A stretch of DNA of 64,000 nucleotides from Bacteroidota bacterium (GTDB lineage: Bacteria; Bacteroidota; Bacteroidia; Flavobacteriales_D; Crocinitomicaceae), in the NCBI GenBank assembly GCA_030148165.1, contig JASBTZ010000003.1:682001-746000 (forward strand). The letters are read 5' to 3'. Positions within the stretch are counted from its first letter, which is position 1. Each line of letters opens with the position of its first letter. A model generated the notes under the pieces. That model saw only the letters and a program-made list of their open reading frames with translations, was not told the DNA's origin and made no database searches. The position numbers and the translations under genes were made by a program. Shown in pieces: positions 9,780-17,943 of the stretch.

Positions 9780-11444
9780 ATGAACTTAATTGAACATATC
9801 GATTTTTGGAAATTACTCGGTGGACTGGGAGTTTTCATGTTTGCAATGTACATGCTCGAAAGTTCAATCAAAGAAATAGCGGGACGCTCTTTTAAAGGTT
9901 TTATTCGAAAACAGACCAAAGGACGATTAAAAGCCATCCTAAGTGGCTCAGTGGTGACAGCGCTATTACAGAGTAGCTCAGCAGTCTCATTAATGGTTCT
10001 GGCTTTCGTTGGAGCGGGAATCATGGCGATGGATAATGCAATCGGTGTTATACTCGGATCAAATCTCGGGACTACAGCAACAGCCTGGATTGTTGCAGCT
10101 ATAGGGTTTAAGGTAAAGATTGAGGCCATCACTTTGCCAATTATCGGAGTTGGCGGTTTAATTCTCATCTTTTTGGGTAAGTCAAAACGCTATTCGAATA
10201 TTTCGAAGCTACTTGTCTCTTTTGGTTTGTTGTTCATGGGTCTGGATTTCATGAAAGAAAGCGTTGAACAATTATCACAATCCATTTCCATTGACGACTT
10301 ACCGAGCTATAATTTGTTCTCCTTTCTGGCCGTGGGTATTATCATCACGGCTGCTATGCAAAGTAGTTCTGCTACTATTGCCCTTGTTCTTACGGGAATC
10401 AATGCTCAGTTGCTTAGCTTTGAAGGTGCAGCCGCCATGGTGATCGGTGCAAATATCGGAACAACCGCAACTGTACTCATCGGCGGTATCAATTCTTCAC
10501 AAATTAAAAAACGAGTTGCACTAAGTCACTTGTCTTTTAACGTAATAACTGCAATTATAGGTGTCTTACTCTTATGGCCAATGACCTTTCTCATTGAGAT
10601 GATCCTGGGTCCGGTTGACAACTCTCCAGTTATCGCCATTGCCCTGTTTCACACAATTTTTAATTTGATCGGTGTCATCTTCTTCTACCCTTTTATTGGC
10701 ACTTTTTCCCGGTTACTTGTGCAACTGGTGCCTGATAAACATACGGATGTTACAACCTATATACATCAATTAACACCGAACATATACGACGCTGCATACT
10801 CGGGACTGTTAAATGAGATCAATGTACTCATTCAACGCGTGATGGAATACAATCTATCGGCAGTAACCCTTCAGGCTGGAAGCTGGAAAAATCTCAATCC
10901 GTTTAAAAAGGAAGTTGACAAGCGTGAGAAATACGAGGAGTTAAAGATTCTTCAAACCGAGATCTTTGAGTTTGCTACCAAGGTTCATTCAGAAGATCTA
11001 AACGATGACGAGAACAAAAACCTTGAACGGGCAATGCATGCAGCAAGACAGGCACTGAATGCAGCGAAGATCATTAAAGACATCGAACACAATGTTGTCG
11101 AATTCGAATCTGAGGAGAGCAAGTTTTTGAGCAAAATAGATGAAGACCTGGTCGATCGAATGACTAAGCTATACAATAAACTCGAAGGCTTATTAAGGCT
11201 TGACGATCATGAAAGCATAGTAGAATTAGCTTTTGAGATGTCCAATAAATTAAATGAAGAAGATGCCAGGTTTGTCCAACAAACAATGAAATCTATTAGT
11301 CAGGAGCAGCTTTCCGAATTACACGTATCTGAAGCATTGCTGGTTAATCGGGCCTACATCAGTTCATCTCATATGTTAATCCATGCTGTCATCGAAAGTA
11401 AACTGACGGCCGAAGAAATGGCTATATTCGATCGAATCTCGTAA
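9780..11444 (+). CDS. Na/Pi cotransporter II-like (NptA/YjbB family) with PhoU-like tail
   Basis: The 554-residue protein has an inner-membrane domain (about 1-310) with the two inverted-repeat QSSSA signatures of the Na+/phosphate cotransporter II family: LLQSSSAVSLMVLAFVGAG near residues 60-78 and AAMQSSSATIALVLTG near 195-210. Each is followed by a GANIGTT-type or GSNLGTT motif. The rest (about 330-554) is a soluble all-helical domain resembling PhoU, as in bacterial YjbB. The family exports or moves inorganic phosphate with sodium; direction and substrate here are inferred. It starts 1 base after folP and ends exactly where the convergent gene at 11445 ends, leaving no room for an intergenic terminator. 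Confidence 0.88.
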   Translation: MNLIEHIDFWKLLGGLGVFMFAMYMLESSIKEIAGRSFKGFIRKQTKGRLKAILSGSVVTALLQSSSAVSLMVLAFVGAGIMAMDNAIGVILGSNLGTTATAWIVAAIGFKVKIEAITLPIIGVGGLILIFLGKSKRYSNISKLLVSFGLLFMGLDFMKESVEQLSQSISIDDLPSYNLFSFLAVGIIITAAMQSSSATIALVLTGINAQLLSFEGAAAMVIGANIGTTATVLIGGINSSQIKKRVALSHLSFNVITAIIGVLLLWPMTFLIEMILGPVDNSPVIAIALFHTIFNLIGVIFFYPFIGTFSRLLVQLVPDKHTDVTTYIHQLTPNIYDAAYSGLLNEINVLIQRVMEYNLSAVTLQAGSWKNLNPFKKEVDKREKYEELKILQTEIFEFATKVHSEDLNDDENKNLERAMHAARQALNAAKIIKDIEHNVVEFESEESKFLSKIDEDLVDRMTKLYNKLEGLLRLDDHESIVELAFEMSNKLNEEDARFVQQTMKSISQEQLSELHVSEALLVNRAYISSSHMLIHAVIESKLTAEEMAIFDRIS

Positions 11445-12392
11445 TTAATCCGGGTACAGTTCTATCCCTGATTGTTTTTCAATTGAGCCAGCACCCTGGA
11501 CACCACCTGTGTGTACAAAGAGTACCTTGGAATTATCCATCAGACCTTTTCGTACAGAATCCATTAGTGCGTACATGGCTTTACCTGTATAGACCGGATC
11601 TAATTTAATCTGATGGTCTTGATGAAATGCCCTTATAAAGTGTAACAGGTTCTCATTGTATTTCGCATAGCCACCAAAATGATATGATTCCAGAGACGTG
11701 TATTTAGACATCAACTGATTGACATATTCTCCATCGAAACCACTGTTCAACATGAGTAGTTCCATTTCTGATCGCGAATCAAATCCCTTTAAAGAACTTA
11801 CACCCCATAGCTTTTGATCTCCGGTTAACGATGAAAGTATTCCGCAGCTCGTAGTCGTTGTACCTTGTGCTACAAAAACATGATCAACCTGGTCCTTAGT
11901 CTCAGTCATTATCTCCTGACAACCGATTATTCCATAATAATTCGCCCCGCCTTCCGGAACCAATAGATAATTGGAATGCTCTTCAAGTAACTCCTCCTGA
12001 AAGTATTTCTCAGCACGTAAGTCATAACTAGATCTTGGAATAAACTTCAATTTCATCCCGTATTCAATGCACCGTTTTAGTGTGCTGTTGCTATTAGGGT
12101 CGAGTTCATCGCCACGAACAATTCCTACTGAATCAAGCTCAGCAAGGTTGGCAGCAGCAGCGGTTGCCACCAAATGATTTGAATAGGCTCCTCCAAATGT
12201 AAGAATGCCCGTACTTCTTTGATCCAGACATTTTGCAATATTATATTTCAGTTTACGCCATTTATTTCCTGAAATTTCTGAATGAATCAGATCGTCTCTT
12301 TTGATGAATACCTGAACACCATAGGATTCGAACAGTGGGTCCTGAATTTCCTGTGTTATAGAATCTTTAGTTGATATCAAATCATTTATCAT
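11445..12392 (-). CDS. PLP-dependent ACC deaminase / D-cysteine desulfhydrase family protein
   Basis: A 315-residue fold-type II PLP enzyme. The cofactor lysine is Lys44 in SGNKWRKL, and GGAYSNH, FVAQGTTTTSCGIL and a terminal FVHTGGVQG (phosphate and substrate-binding loops) are visible. The family deaminates 1-aminocyclopropane-1-carboxylate or breaks D-cysteine down to pyruvate, sulfide and ammonia; the sequence alone does not decide which, though in Bacteroidota the desulfhydrase activity is more plausible. Its start lies 26 bases from the divergent DUF5522 start at 12419, and its stop abuts that of the Na/Pi gene. Apparently monocistronic. Confidence 0.85.
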   Translation of the reverse strand: MINDLISTKDSITQEIQDPLFESYGVQVFIKRDDLIHSEISGNKWRKLKYNIAKCLDQRSTGILTFGGAYSNHLVATAAAANLAELDSVGIVRGDELDPNSNSTLKRCIEYGMKLKFIPRSSYDLRAEKYFQEELLEEHSNYLLVPEGGANYYGIIGCQEIMTETKDQVDHVFVAQGTTTTSCGILSSLTGDQKLWGVSSLKGFDSRSEMELLMLNSGFDGEYVNQLMSKYTSLESYHFGGYAKYNENLLHFIRAFHQDHQIKLDPVYTGKAMYALMDSVRKGLMDNSKVLFVHTGGVQGAGSIEKQSGIELYPD

Positions 12393-12406
12393 CGATGTAA
12401 ATATCG

Positions 12407-12414
12407 TAATTTTG
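12407..12414 (+). promoter_or_regulatory. -7 promoter box, 4 bases before the DUF5522 start
   Basis: TAATTTTG matches TAnnTTTG and is followed by GGGT and then the ATG at 12419. This spacing predicts that transcription starts at or next to the start codon, that is, a leaderless mRNA. No clear -33 element was found. Confidence 0.5.
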
Positions 12415-12418
12415 GGGT

Positions 12419-12610
12419 ATGCCGGATGACATGTCAGGATTTTCCAAGCGCCAGGATCTGGGTGAAGAAGACTACTATCTTACACCCGAAGGCTTTATCG
12501 TATTTACAGAAAAGTATCTTTTAAAAAGGGGATATTGTTGTAAAAGTGGTTGTCGACACTGCCCCTACGGCTTTAATGCGAAAACCGGAAAGATCGAAGA
12601 CAAGGATTAA
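12419..12610 (+). CDS. DUF5522 small cysteine-rich protein
   Basis: A 63-residue protein with the DUF5522 core: YYLTPEGFIVFTEKYLLKRG, then GYCCKSGCRHCPYGF. The four cysteines and one histidine in C-C-x3-C-x-H-C suggest a metal-binding site (zinc or Fe-S), but the family has no established function. It is small but clearly real because of the conserved motif, its own promoter-like box and full occupancy of the gap between neighbours. Its TAA stop is immediately followed by the TTA (reverse stop) of the convergent acyltransferase. Confidence 0.85.
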   Translation: MPDDMSGFSKRQDLGEEDYYLTPEGFIVFTEKYLLKRGYCCKSGCRHCPYGFNAKTGKIEDKD

Positions 12611-13153
12611 TTAGTAGATACCCTTTTCCGGATACTTACCCTGAAATTGCTTCAATACGCTTTTAATGTGTTCTATGTCTTTATCAACATCACCGGTTGG
12701 CTCAAATAAGCTATGAAAGCCACCACGCTTGTTCTTGTAATCAACATAACCGATATAGATAGGAACCTTAGCCTTTATCGCAATGTAATAGAATCCCTTC
12801 TTCCAGTTTGGATTGTATTTTCTGGTTCCCTCAGGTGTGAAAACAAGATAGAGGTTCTTGTAGCTATCGAATAGTGACACCGCGTATTCTGTCAAATTGT
12901 TATTCTTACTACGGTCAACAGGAATTCCGCCCATCCACTTCAGGATCCAACCAAACACAGGAACAAATGCCTCTTTTTTTATCAGGAATTTAACCTTCAC
13001 CCCATAGCTAATAAAGGCCAGTTTACCGAGTACGAAATCCCAGTTGGAGGTATGCGGACCAACTACAACCACGCATTTGTTAATTCCCTTAGGTACGGTT
13101 TTATCTACTTTCCAACCAATTAGCCAAAATATAAATCGAGCAATTATCCTCAT
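12611..13153 (-). CDS. lysophospholipid acyltransferase family protein (PlsC-like)
   Basis: The 180-residue protein carries the acyltransferase motifs: block I HTSNWD (34-39, the catalytic His/Asp pair spaced as HxxxxD) and block III FTPEGTRK (around 108-115). A hydrophobic N-terminus (MRIIARFIFWLIGW) would anchor it to the inner membrane. PlsC-type enzymes add the second acyl chain to lysophosphatidate, but short relatives like this one often act on other lipids (ornithine or glycine lipids, or scavenged lysolipids), so the substrate is uncertain. It reads away from the 459-residue gene, with only 39 bases between start codons and overlapping promoter regions. Confidence 0.85.
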   Translation of the reverse strand: MRIIARFIFWLIGWKVDKTVPKGINKCVVVVGPHTSNWDFVLGKLAFISYGVKVKFLIKKEAFVPVFGWILKWMGGIPVDRSKNNNLTEYAVSLFDSYKNLYLVFTPEGTRKYNPNWKKGFYYIAIKAKVPIYIGYVDYKNKRGGFHSLFEPTGDVDKDIEHIKSVLKQFQGKYPEKGIY

Positions 13154-13157
13154 GGTG

Positions 13158-13165
13158 CAAATTTA
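13158..13165 (-). promoter_or_regulatory. -7 promoter box, 4 bases before the acyltransferase start
   Basis: On the minus strand TAAATTTG is followed by CACC and then the ATG ending at 13153. It is a perfect TAnnTTTG match with 4-base spacing, implying a leaderless transcript. Confidence 0.5.
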
Positions 13166-13180
13166 CATTAAACAAATGTT

Positions 13181-13188
13181 TAATTTTG
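13181..13188 (+). promoter_or_regulatory. -7 promoter box, 4 bases before the GTG start at 13193
   Basis: TAATTTTG is followed by CCTC and GTG. It sits 15 bases from the minus-strand box at 13158-13165, so two divergent promoters share one 39-base gap. The position also supports GTG at 13193 as the true start. Confidence 0.5.
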
Positions 13189-13192
13189 CCTC

Positions 13193-14572
13193 GTGCAAGG
13201 TAAGAATCGCATAACTCGCTTTCTGATTGGAATATTTGCCCTGACAATGTTTTGGGGTATATTCATGGTGAGTAGGTTTATTCTGGAAATTAGTGACAAT
13301 GAAAATTTAAAACACGTCCCTGCGGATGCTCGCTTTGTCATGGTTCTAAATGGCCGGCGTTTACTGGAAGAAGGATTCAACACCGTTATTCTCGCTGAAG
13401 ATGAGGGAATCATCCGATTGATTGAAGAGTTATATAAAAGAAAGAGTCAGGGCAAGCAAGAGCGTGCACGACTCGGTATTGACTACAACTCGGATATCGT
13501 TTTCTTTTCTAAAAATTATGACAGTGTTTTGGTTGATGGTTTAATTATTAACCTGGATCAACCGCATTTATTTCGCAAGAACATTGGAGAGTTTATTAGT
13601 AAGAATCAGGCTTATAGTGCGAATGATCATGTCGGCGTGATATTAACTCAGCATGATATGGAAGGTCAACGCAATCTCACTGCAGCTGATCTACAGATTC
13701 AGGCTGCGAAGGTGCTTCAGGAAGAATCATCCGTACTGAATGAGTATTCAAATCGCCAGCGGGATGAAAACTCAATTGCAACGACTATATCGAACGACGG
13801 ATTTTTACGGGAATCTGATCTGATTCGAAACACAAATCTATCCTTTGATCTGACTGAAAACAAAGTGACTGTTTCCGGTAAAGTGGATCTAAAACTTCAC
13901 ATGCATCAACATTTATCGAAGCGTTTGAGTCCGGATGGCATTCACTTTACTGCTAAAGCACTGTCCAGGAACGTAAAAGACAGTATATCTCAATACTTCG
14001 CTGGCTTTAATCTACCGACTGAACACCTCTGCGGTATTTCGCTAAATTATCATGGGGTCAAAATTGTAGACGATCCTACTCTCCTTTATATTCCGCTAAT
14101 TGATGCGCTGATGAAATTTGACCAGCCCGTTGATTTTCATGCCGAACTCGATTCGCTTGAAGCGAAATGGAATGCTTCTGAATACGAAGATGTATTTAAA
14201 CAATCTGGACATTCATTTGAATACGGTGGCATCAAGTTTTATTGGCAGCAATACGAAGATAACAGTATCTACATTGGACTTCAGGAAGTTCCAAAGATCA
14301 TTGATTACGGTGGGAATGAAGTTTTTCTTTTGGACGGACGTCTGGATCGACTAACGAACATCGAGAGTACTAAGCGTATGCAACGCATACTGGATTTCTT
14401 CCCTCAATACACCGCGAGTAAAGCATTAAGTCTAAAGATTAATACTTGCCATATAAGTATTACGCAGGATAAAGGTGATCATTACAATATGTCAGGCGAG
14501 ATTGATTTCATCAAAGATCAACACGCCATCAACGCCTTTCTAAGCTTTCTGATCGAAAGCCAGGTCTTGTAA
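13193..14572 (+). CDS. membrane-anchored protein of unknown function (DUF3352/DUF4836-like)
   Basis: A 459-residue protein starting at GTG. One hydrophobic segment at residues 11-31 (FLIGIFALTMFWGIFMVSRF) is a signal anchor; the remainder is predicted outside the cytoplasm. The segment just after the anchor, HVPADARFVMVLNGRRLLEEG, resembles the opening of DUF3352 and DUF4836 proteins, which have a single anchor followed by repeated mixed alpha/beta units. The rest shows no catalytic motif that I recognise. The start is chosen because GTG lies 4 bases after a TAnnTTTG box and no in-frame ATG precedes the anchor. It ends 2 bases short of the convergent T9SS protein. Confidence 0.7.
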   Translation: MQGKNRITRFLIGIFALTMFWGIFMVSRFILEISDNENLKHVPADARFVMVLNGRRLLEEGFNTVILAEDEGIIRLIEELYKRKSQGKQERARLGIDYNSDIVFFSKNYDSVLVDGLIINLDQPHLFRKNIGEFISKNQAYSANDHVGVILTQHDMEGQRNLTAADLQIQAAKVLQEESSVLNEYSNRQRDENSIATTISNDGFLRESDLIRNTNLSFDLTENKVTVSGKVDLKLHMHQHLSKRLSPDGIHFTAKALSRNVKDSISQYFAGFNLPTEHLCGISLNYHGVKIVDDPTLLYIPLIDALMKFDQPVDFHAELDSLEAKWNASEYEDVFKQSGHSFEYGGIKFYWQQYEDNSIYIGLQEVPKIIDYGGNEVFLLDGRLDRLTNIESTKRMQRILDFFPQYTASKALSLKINTCHISITQDKGDHYNMSGEIDFIKDQHAINAFLSFLIESQVL

Positions 14573-14574
14573 TG

Positions 14575-15681
14575 CTAGTGCTTGATAAATCGCTTGGTAA
14601 ATACTTGTTCTCCGGATTTAGCTCTTAAGAGATAAACACCTGTCACAAACCGAGATGTATTAATTCGATTTTGAACACGCTCTCCCTTATAAACAAGTTC
14701 TCCAAGGGAGTTATATATCTCAATTTCAAATGTTCCTTCTAGATTGCTCGTGAAATGAAGGATGTCACTAACAGGGTTCGGATAGATCCTTAATTCAGCA
14801 ATCGCTGGAGAAACTACTTCTAAAATCTGCTCTTCTTCGACCTCTATTTCCGGAACCGGAACTTCGATGAGTGGTATCGGAATTAATTCTGCAATAAGCT
14901 TTTGCCTTTCGACTACTGGTTCAAACCCTATGTCAATTTGGTATAACTCGTCTGACTCATTGTTTGAAACCCACAGATACTGTCCATCAAAAGCCAATCC
15001 ATTCGGAAACTCACCTCCTGGTGCAGGAATTGTCTCAAGAACTTCATGCGTCCGAGGATCCAACTTGTAAATTTCATCCTTCTTATTGTCGGATGTCCAA
15101 ATGTATTTCCCGTCATAGGTTAATCCCGTAGGTTGCTCTCCATTCGGAATAAAGCGTTCGATTATATCTCCGGTCTCGGGTGAAATAATGAAGGTCGTAT
15201 CTCCAATTGCTGAAGCTTCTTCATTGTTGTTCATCCACAGGTTCCCATTCACCCATGCAAGTCCATTCAGACTCAAGTAACTCGGAAATTCTAATACTTT
15301 CAGGATGCTACCGTCGGAGGTATCCATTTTTACAATGCGGTGGTTATCACGTTCTGCTAACCACAATGATTCTCCATCAAAGCATAAACCATATGCATAT
15401 TGAGATGCCACTTTGAATTCTTTCAAAATTTCTCCGTTCGCAGGTGCCACCTGATAGATATATCCACTCGCTGTTCCCACCCACAGGTTCTTTCCATCAA
15501 ACGTAATATCATCTGTAGAGCTATTAGGCGAAGGAATGGTATTAACAATATTGGATTCCTCCTGTTTCTTTCTTTCCTTGCGCGTTTCCTTCTTCTCGGG
15601 AATTGTATACGAAGTAAAGCACTGTGCGAAAATAATTGATGAAGACAATAAGGTGCTGAGTGTGAGTAGAATTAATTTCAT
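14575..15681 (-). CDS. secreted beta-propeller protein with T9SS C-terminal sorting domain
   Basis: The 368-residue protein has a signal peptide (MKLILLTLSTLLSSSIIFAQC), then repeated six- or seven-bladed propeller-type units with the pattern L-x-F-D-G-x-x-L-W-V/I (FDGKNLWVGT, FDGESLWLAE, YDGKYIWTSD, FDGQYLWVSN), similar to glutamine-cyclotransferase or SMP-30/NHL-like propellers. The last 75 residues are a type A sorting domain: LRIYPNPVSDILHF, IYNSLGELVYKG, INTSRFVTGVYLLRAKSGEQVFTKRFIKH. T9SS cargo of this kind is carried across the outer membrane and attached or released. The ligand is unknown. It is probably monocistronic. Confidence 0.85.
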   Translation of the reverse strand: MKLILLTLSTLLSSSIIFAQCFTSYTIPEKKETRKERKKQEESNIVNTIPSPNSSTDDITFDGKNLWVGTASGYIYQVAPANGEILKEFKVASQYAYGLCFDGESLWLAERDNHRIVKMDTSDGSILKVLEFPSYLSLNGLAWVNGNLWMNNNEEASAIGDTTFIISPETGDIIERFIPNGEQPTGLTYDGKYIWTSDNKKDEIYKLDPRTHEVLETIPAPGGEFPNGLAFDGQYLWVSNNESDELYQIDIGFEPVVERQKLIAELIPIPLIEVPVPEIEVEEEQILEVVSPAIAELRIYPNPVSDILHFTSNLEGTFEIEIYNSLGELVYKGERVQNRINTSRFVTGVYLLRAKSGEQVFTKRFIKH

Positions 15682-15757
15682 GGCGTTTTAGTATTATAAT
15701 GCGACGTACATAAAAAGGTACACCGATTTGGTTTAGAAAACAATTGTTAATGAATAT

Positions 15758-16537
15758 CTATACCGTTTGATTTATCAAACGTTCAAAATAGATAGGACTT
15801 TTTAACATTCTGCTCCCGTACCATGAGAATGCTTCGCCATCTACTCTGATGACAGAAGCCTTTGGAAACAGCTTTCTAATTTGTTCTTCGTGGGATTGAT
15901 TGAAATGAAATGGTTCGGAGCTAAGAAAGACGTAATCAGGATCAATGGATGGTGGTTCTACTATCGGATATCTTGATTGGTAAATACAATTTGAATATCC
16001 GCACTTCTTCAACATTTCGTCGATGAATGTGTCTTTACCAACAGCCATTAGAGGATCATTCCATATGCAATAAAGAACCTCCTTCCCAGGCTTTCCGGTA
16101 GGAACATCAAGCGCGTTAAAGGCCGCATCTATTTCAGAAACAAGTCTGTTCGCTTCTTCTTCTTTCGCAGTTAGCATACCAACCTGACGAATCATATCCA
16201 GTGCATCTTCATAGGTGACAACGTCGCTGATCCAAACAGGAGCAATTTCGCGAAGGGCTTTAATATCTTCCTGCGTATTTTCTTCTTTGTTAGCAATGAT
16301 AAGATCCGGCTGAAGTGAAACCACCAGACCCATGTTAACTTTTTTGGTACCTCCAACGCGCTGTTTCGAATCGAACCATTCTTTCGGATGGACACAGAAT
16401 TTGGTAATTCCTACAACCTCATCCTTAAGACCGAGATCGAAAAGAAGTTCAGTTTGAGAAGGAACAAGTGAAATAATGCGTTTTGGAACCTCTGAAAGGT
16501 GAACAATATTCCCCAGCTGATCCTTTACATTAATCAT
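15758..16537 (-). CDS. helical-backbone metal receptor / BtuF-like binding protein without signal peptide
   Basis: The 259-residue protein matches the cobalamin/iron substrate-binding (BtuF/FecB) fold: PKRIISLVPSQTELLFDLGL, VVGITKFCVHP, GGTKKVNMGLVVSLQPDLIIANKEEN, then a helical linker (about 105-140) and a second lobe with WNDPLMAVGKDTFIDEML. No signal peptide or lipobox is present, since the first residues are MINVKDQLGN. The mature protein therefore appears cytoplasmic or depends on an unseen export route. Its start overlaps the stop of the upstream cystathionine beta-synthase gene by 1 base, so the pair is translationally coupled. This hints at a link to sulfur amino acid or B12 metabolism, though a direct role in transport is not shown. 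Confidence 0.8.
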   Translation of the reverse strand: MINVKDQLGNIVHLSEVPKRIISLVPSQTELLFDLGLKDEVVGITKFCVHPKEWFDSKQRVGGTKKVNMGLVVSLQPDLIIANKEENTQEDIKALREIAPVWISDVVTYEDALDMIRQVGMLTAKEEEANRLVSEIDAAFNALDVPTGKPGKEVLYCIWNDPLMAVGKDTFIDEMLKKCGYSNCIYQSRYPIVEPPSIDPDYVFLSSEPFHFNQSHEEQIRKLFPKASVIRVDGEAFSWYGSRMLKSPIYFERLINQTV

Positions 16538-17898
16538 TAAGCTATTGCTGAGATCAGATCGTGTCTCGTTATAATGTGGTGTCCACCTCCTTTTAGCTCA
16601 ACCACTACTGCACTATTGTCCTTGTCGATTAACTTCGATAAGGCCTCAATCGTCGTGTCCTCCTTTACAATTGGAAAAGGTTTACCCATAACAGACGAGA
16701 CAGGAGTATCTTTTAATTCAGGGTTATCGAGTAATAACTGGTAGACTTTATTGTCGTCTAACGATCCGACAAATTCACCTTCCTTCACAACAGGAATTTG
16801 AGAGATGAAGTGTTTTCTCATTCGATCGATCGCGTGCGAAACAAGTTCTTCGCTGTATAAAGAAACCAATGGTTGCTCTCCATGTTTTGCAACAATGTCA
16901 CCTGCTGTTGTTAATTCTTCATCCAGGAATCCGCGTTCGCGCATCCAGTCATCATTAAACATCTTACCTACATAGCGTGAACCATGGTCATGGAATAGTA
17001 CCACAACCATATCATCTTCCGTCAACCTATCCGCCATCTGAAGCAATCCTTTTATTGCTGCCCCTGCTGAGTTACCAACAAAGATTCCTTCCTCGCGAGC
17101 AAGCCTTCTCGTATATACGGCTGCGTCTTTATCTGTCACTTTTTCAAAGTGATCAATGATGTCGAAATCAACATTAGCAGGAAGTATGTCTTCTCCTATT
17201 CCCTCCGTTATATACGGATAGATTTCACTTTCATCAAACTCCCCTGTTTCATGGTATTTCTTGAATACCGAACCATAGGTGTCAATCCCCCAGATTTTAA
17301 TATCCGGATTCTGTTCTTTCAAATACTTCCCTATTCCCGAGACCGTTCCTCCGGTACCAACACCGACTACAAAATGAGTAATTTTTCCATCTGTCTGTTC
17401 CCAGATCTCCGGTCCTGTCTGTTCGTAGTGAGCCTGACGGTTCGAAAGATTATCGTATTGGTTTACATACCACGAATTAGGCGTTTCCTGTGCCAACCTC
17501 TTTGAAACGGAATAATAGGATCTTGGATCACCCGGATCTACAGCTGTTGGACAAACAACTACTTCTGCTCCTACAGCACGAAGAATATCCATCTTTTCTT
17601 TCGATTGTTTATCGTTCAGAACACAGATCAGCTTATACCCTTTTACGATACATGCTAGTGCAAGTCCCATTCCTGTATTCCCTGATGTTCCTTCAATGAC
17701 TGTTCCACCAGGCTTGAGGAGTCCGGACGCTTCTGCATCTTCAATCATTTTGAGCGCCATCCGATCTTTTACCGAGTTTCCTGGATTAGTCGTTTCGATT
17801 TTTGCCAAAACAGTTGCCTTGACATCTTTAGTGAGTTTATTCAATTTGACGAGCGGTGTATCGCCAATCGTTTCAAGTATGTTGTTGTATATCTTCAT
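16537..17898 (-). CDS. cystathionine beta-synthase with C-terminal CBS domain pair
   Basis: The 453-residue protein has a fold-type II PLP catalytic domain (about 1-325) with Lys44 in NPGNSVKDRM, the substrate loop EGTSGNTG (69-76) and the phosphate loop VGTGGTVSG. A regulatory Bateman module (about 335-453) with two CBS motifs follows. It condenses serine (or O-acetylserine) with homocysteine, or makes cysteine; the CBS tail favours cystathionine beta-synthase over plain cysteine synthase. The product is cytoplasmic. The BtuF-like gene overlaps it by 1 base. A -7 box lies 16 bases upstream of its start. No heme-binding N-terminal extension is present. Confidence 0.92.
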   Translation of the reverse strand: MKIYNNILETIGDTPLVKLNKLTKDVKATVLAKIETTNPGNSVKDRMALKMIEDAEASGLLKPGGTVIEGTSGNTGMGLALACIVKGYKLICVLNDKQSKEKMDILRAVGAEVVVCPTAVDPGDPRSYYSVSKRLAQETPNSWYVNQYDNLSNRQAHYEQTGPEIWEQTDGKITHFVVGVGTGGTVSGIGKYLKEQNPDIKIWGIDTYGSVFKKYHETGEFDESEIYPYITEGIGEDILPANVDFDIIDHFEKVTDKDAAVYTRRLAREEGIFVGNSAGAAIKGLLQMADRLTEDDMVVVLFHDHGSRYVGKMFNDDWMRERGFLDEELTTAGDIVAKHGEQPLVSLYSEELVSHAIDRMRKHFISQIPVVKEGEFVGSLDDNKVYQLLLDNPELKDTPVSSVMGKPFPIVKEDTTIEALSKLIDKDNSAVVVELKGGGHHIITRHDLISAIA

Positions 17899-17914
17899 AT
17901 CGTAAAATGTCTTA

Positions 17915-17922
17915 CAAAGTTA
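17915..17922 (-). promoter_or_regulatory. -7 promoter box upstream of cystathionine beta-synthase
   Basis: TAACTTTG on the minus strand, 16 bases before the ATG ending at 17898, matches TAnnTTTG. This promoter would drive the synthase and the BtuF-like gene with a short leader. Confidence 0.5.
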
Positions 17923-17943
17923 GTGCTTCCAGATAAATCGTAT

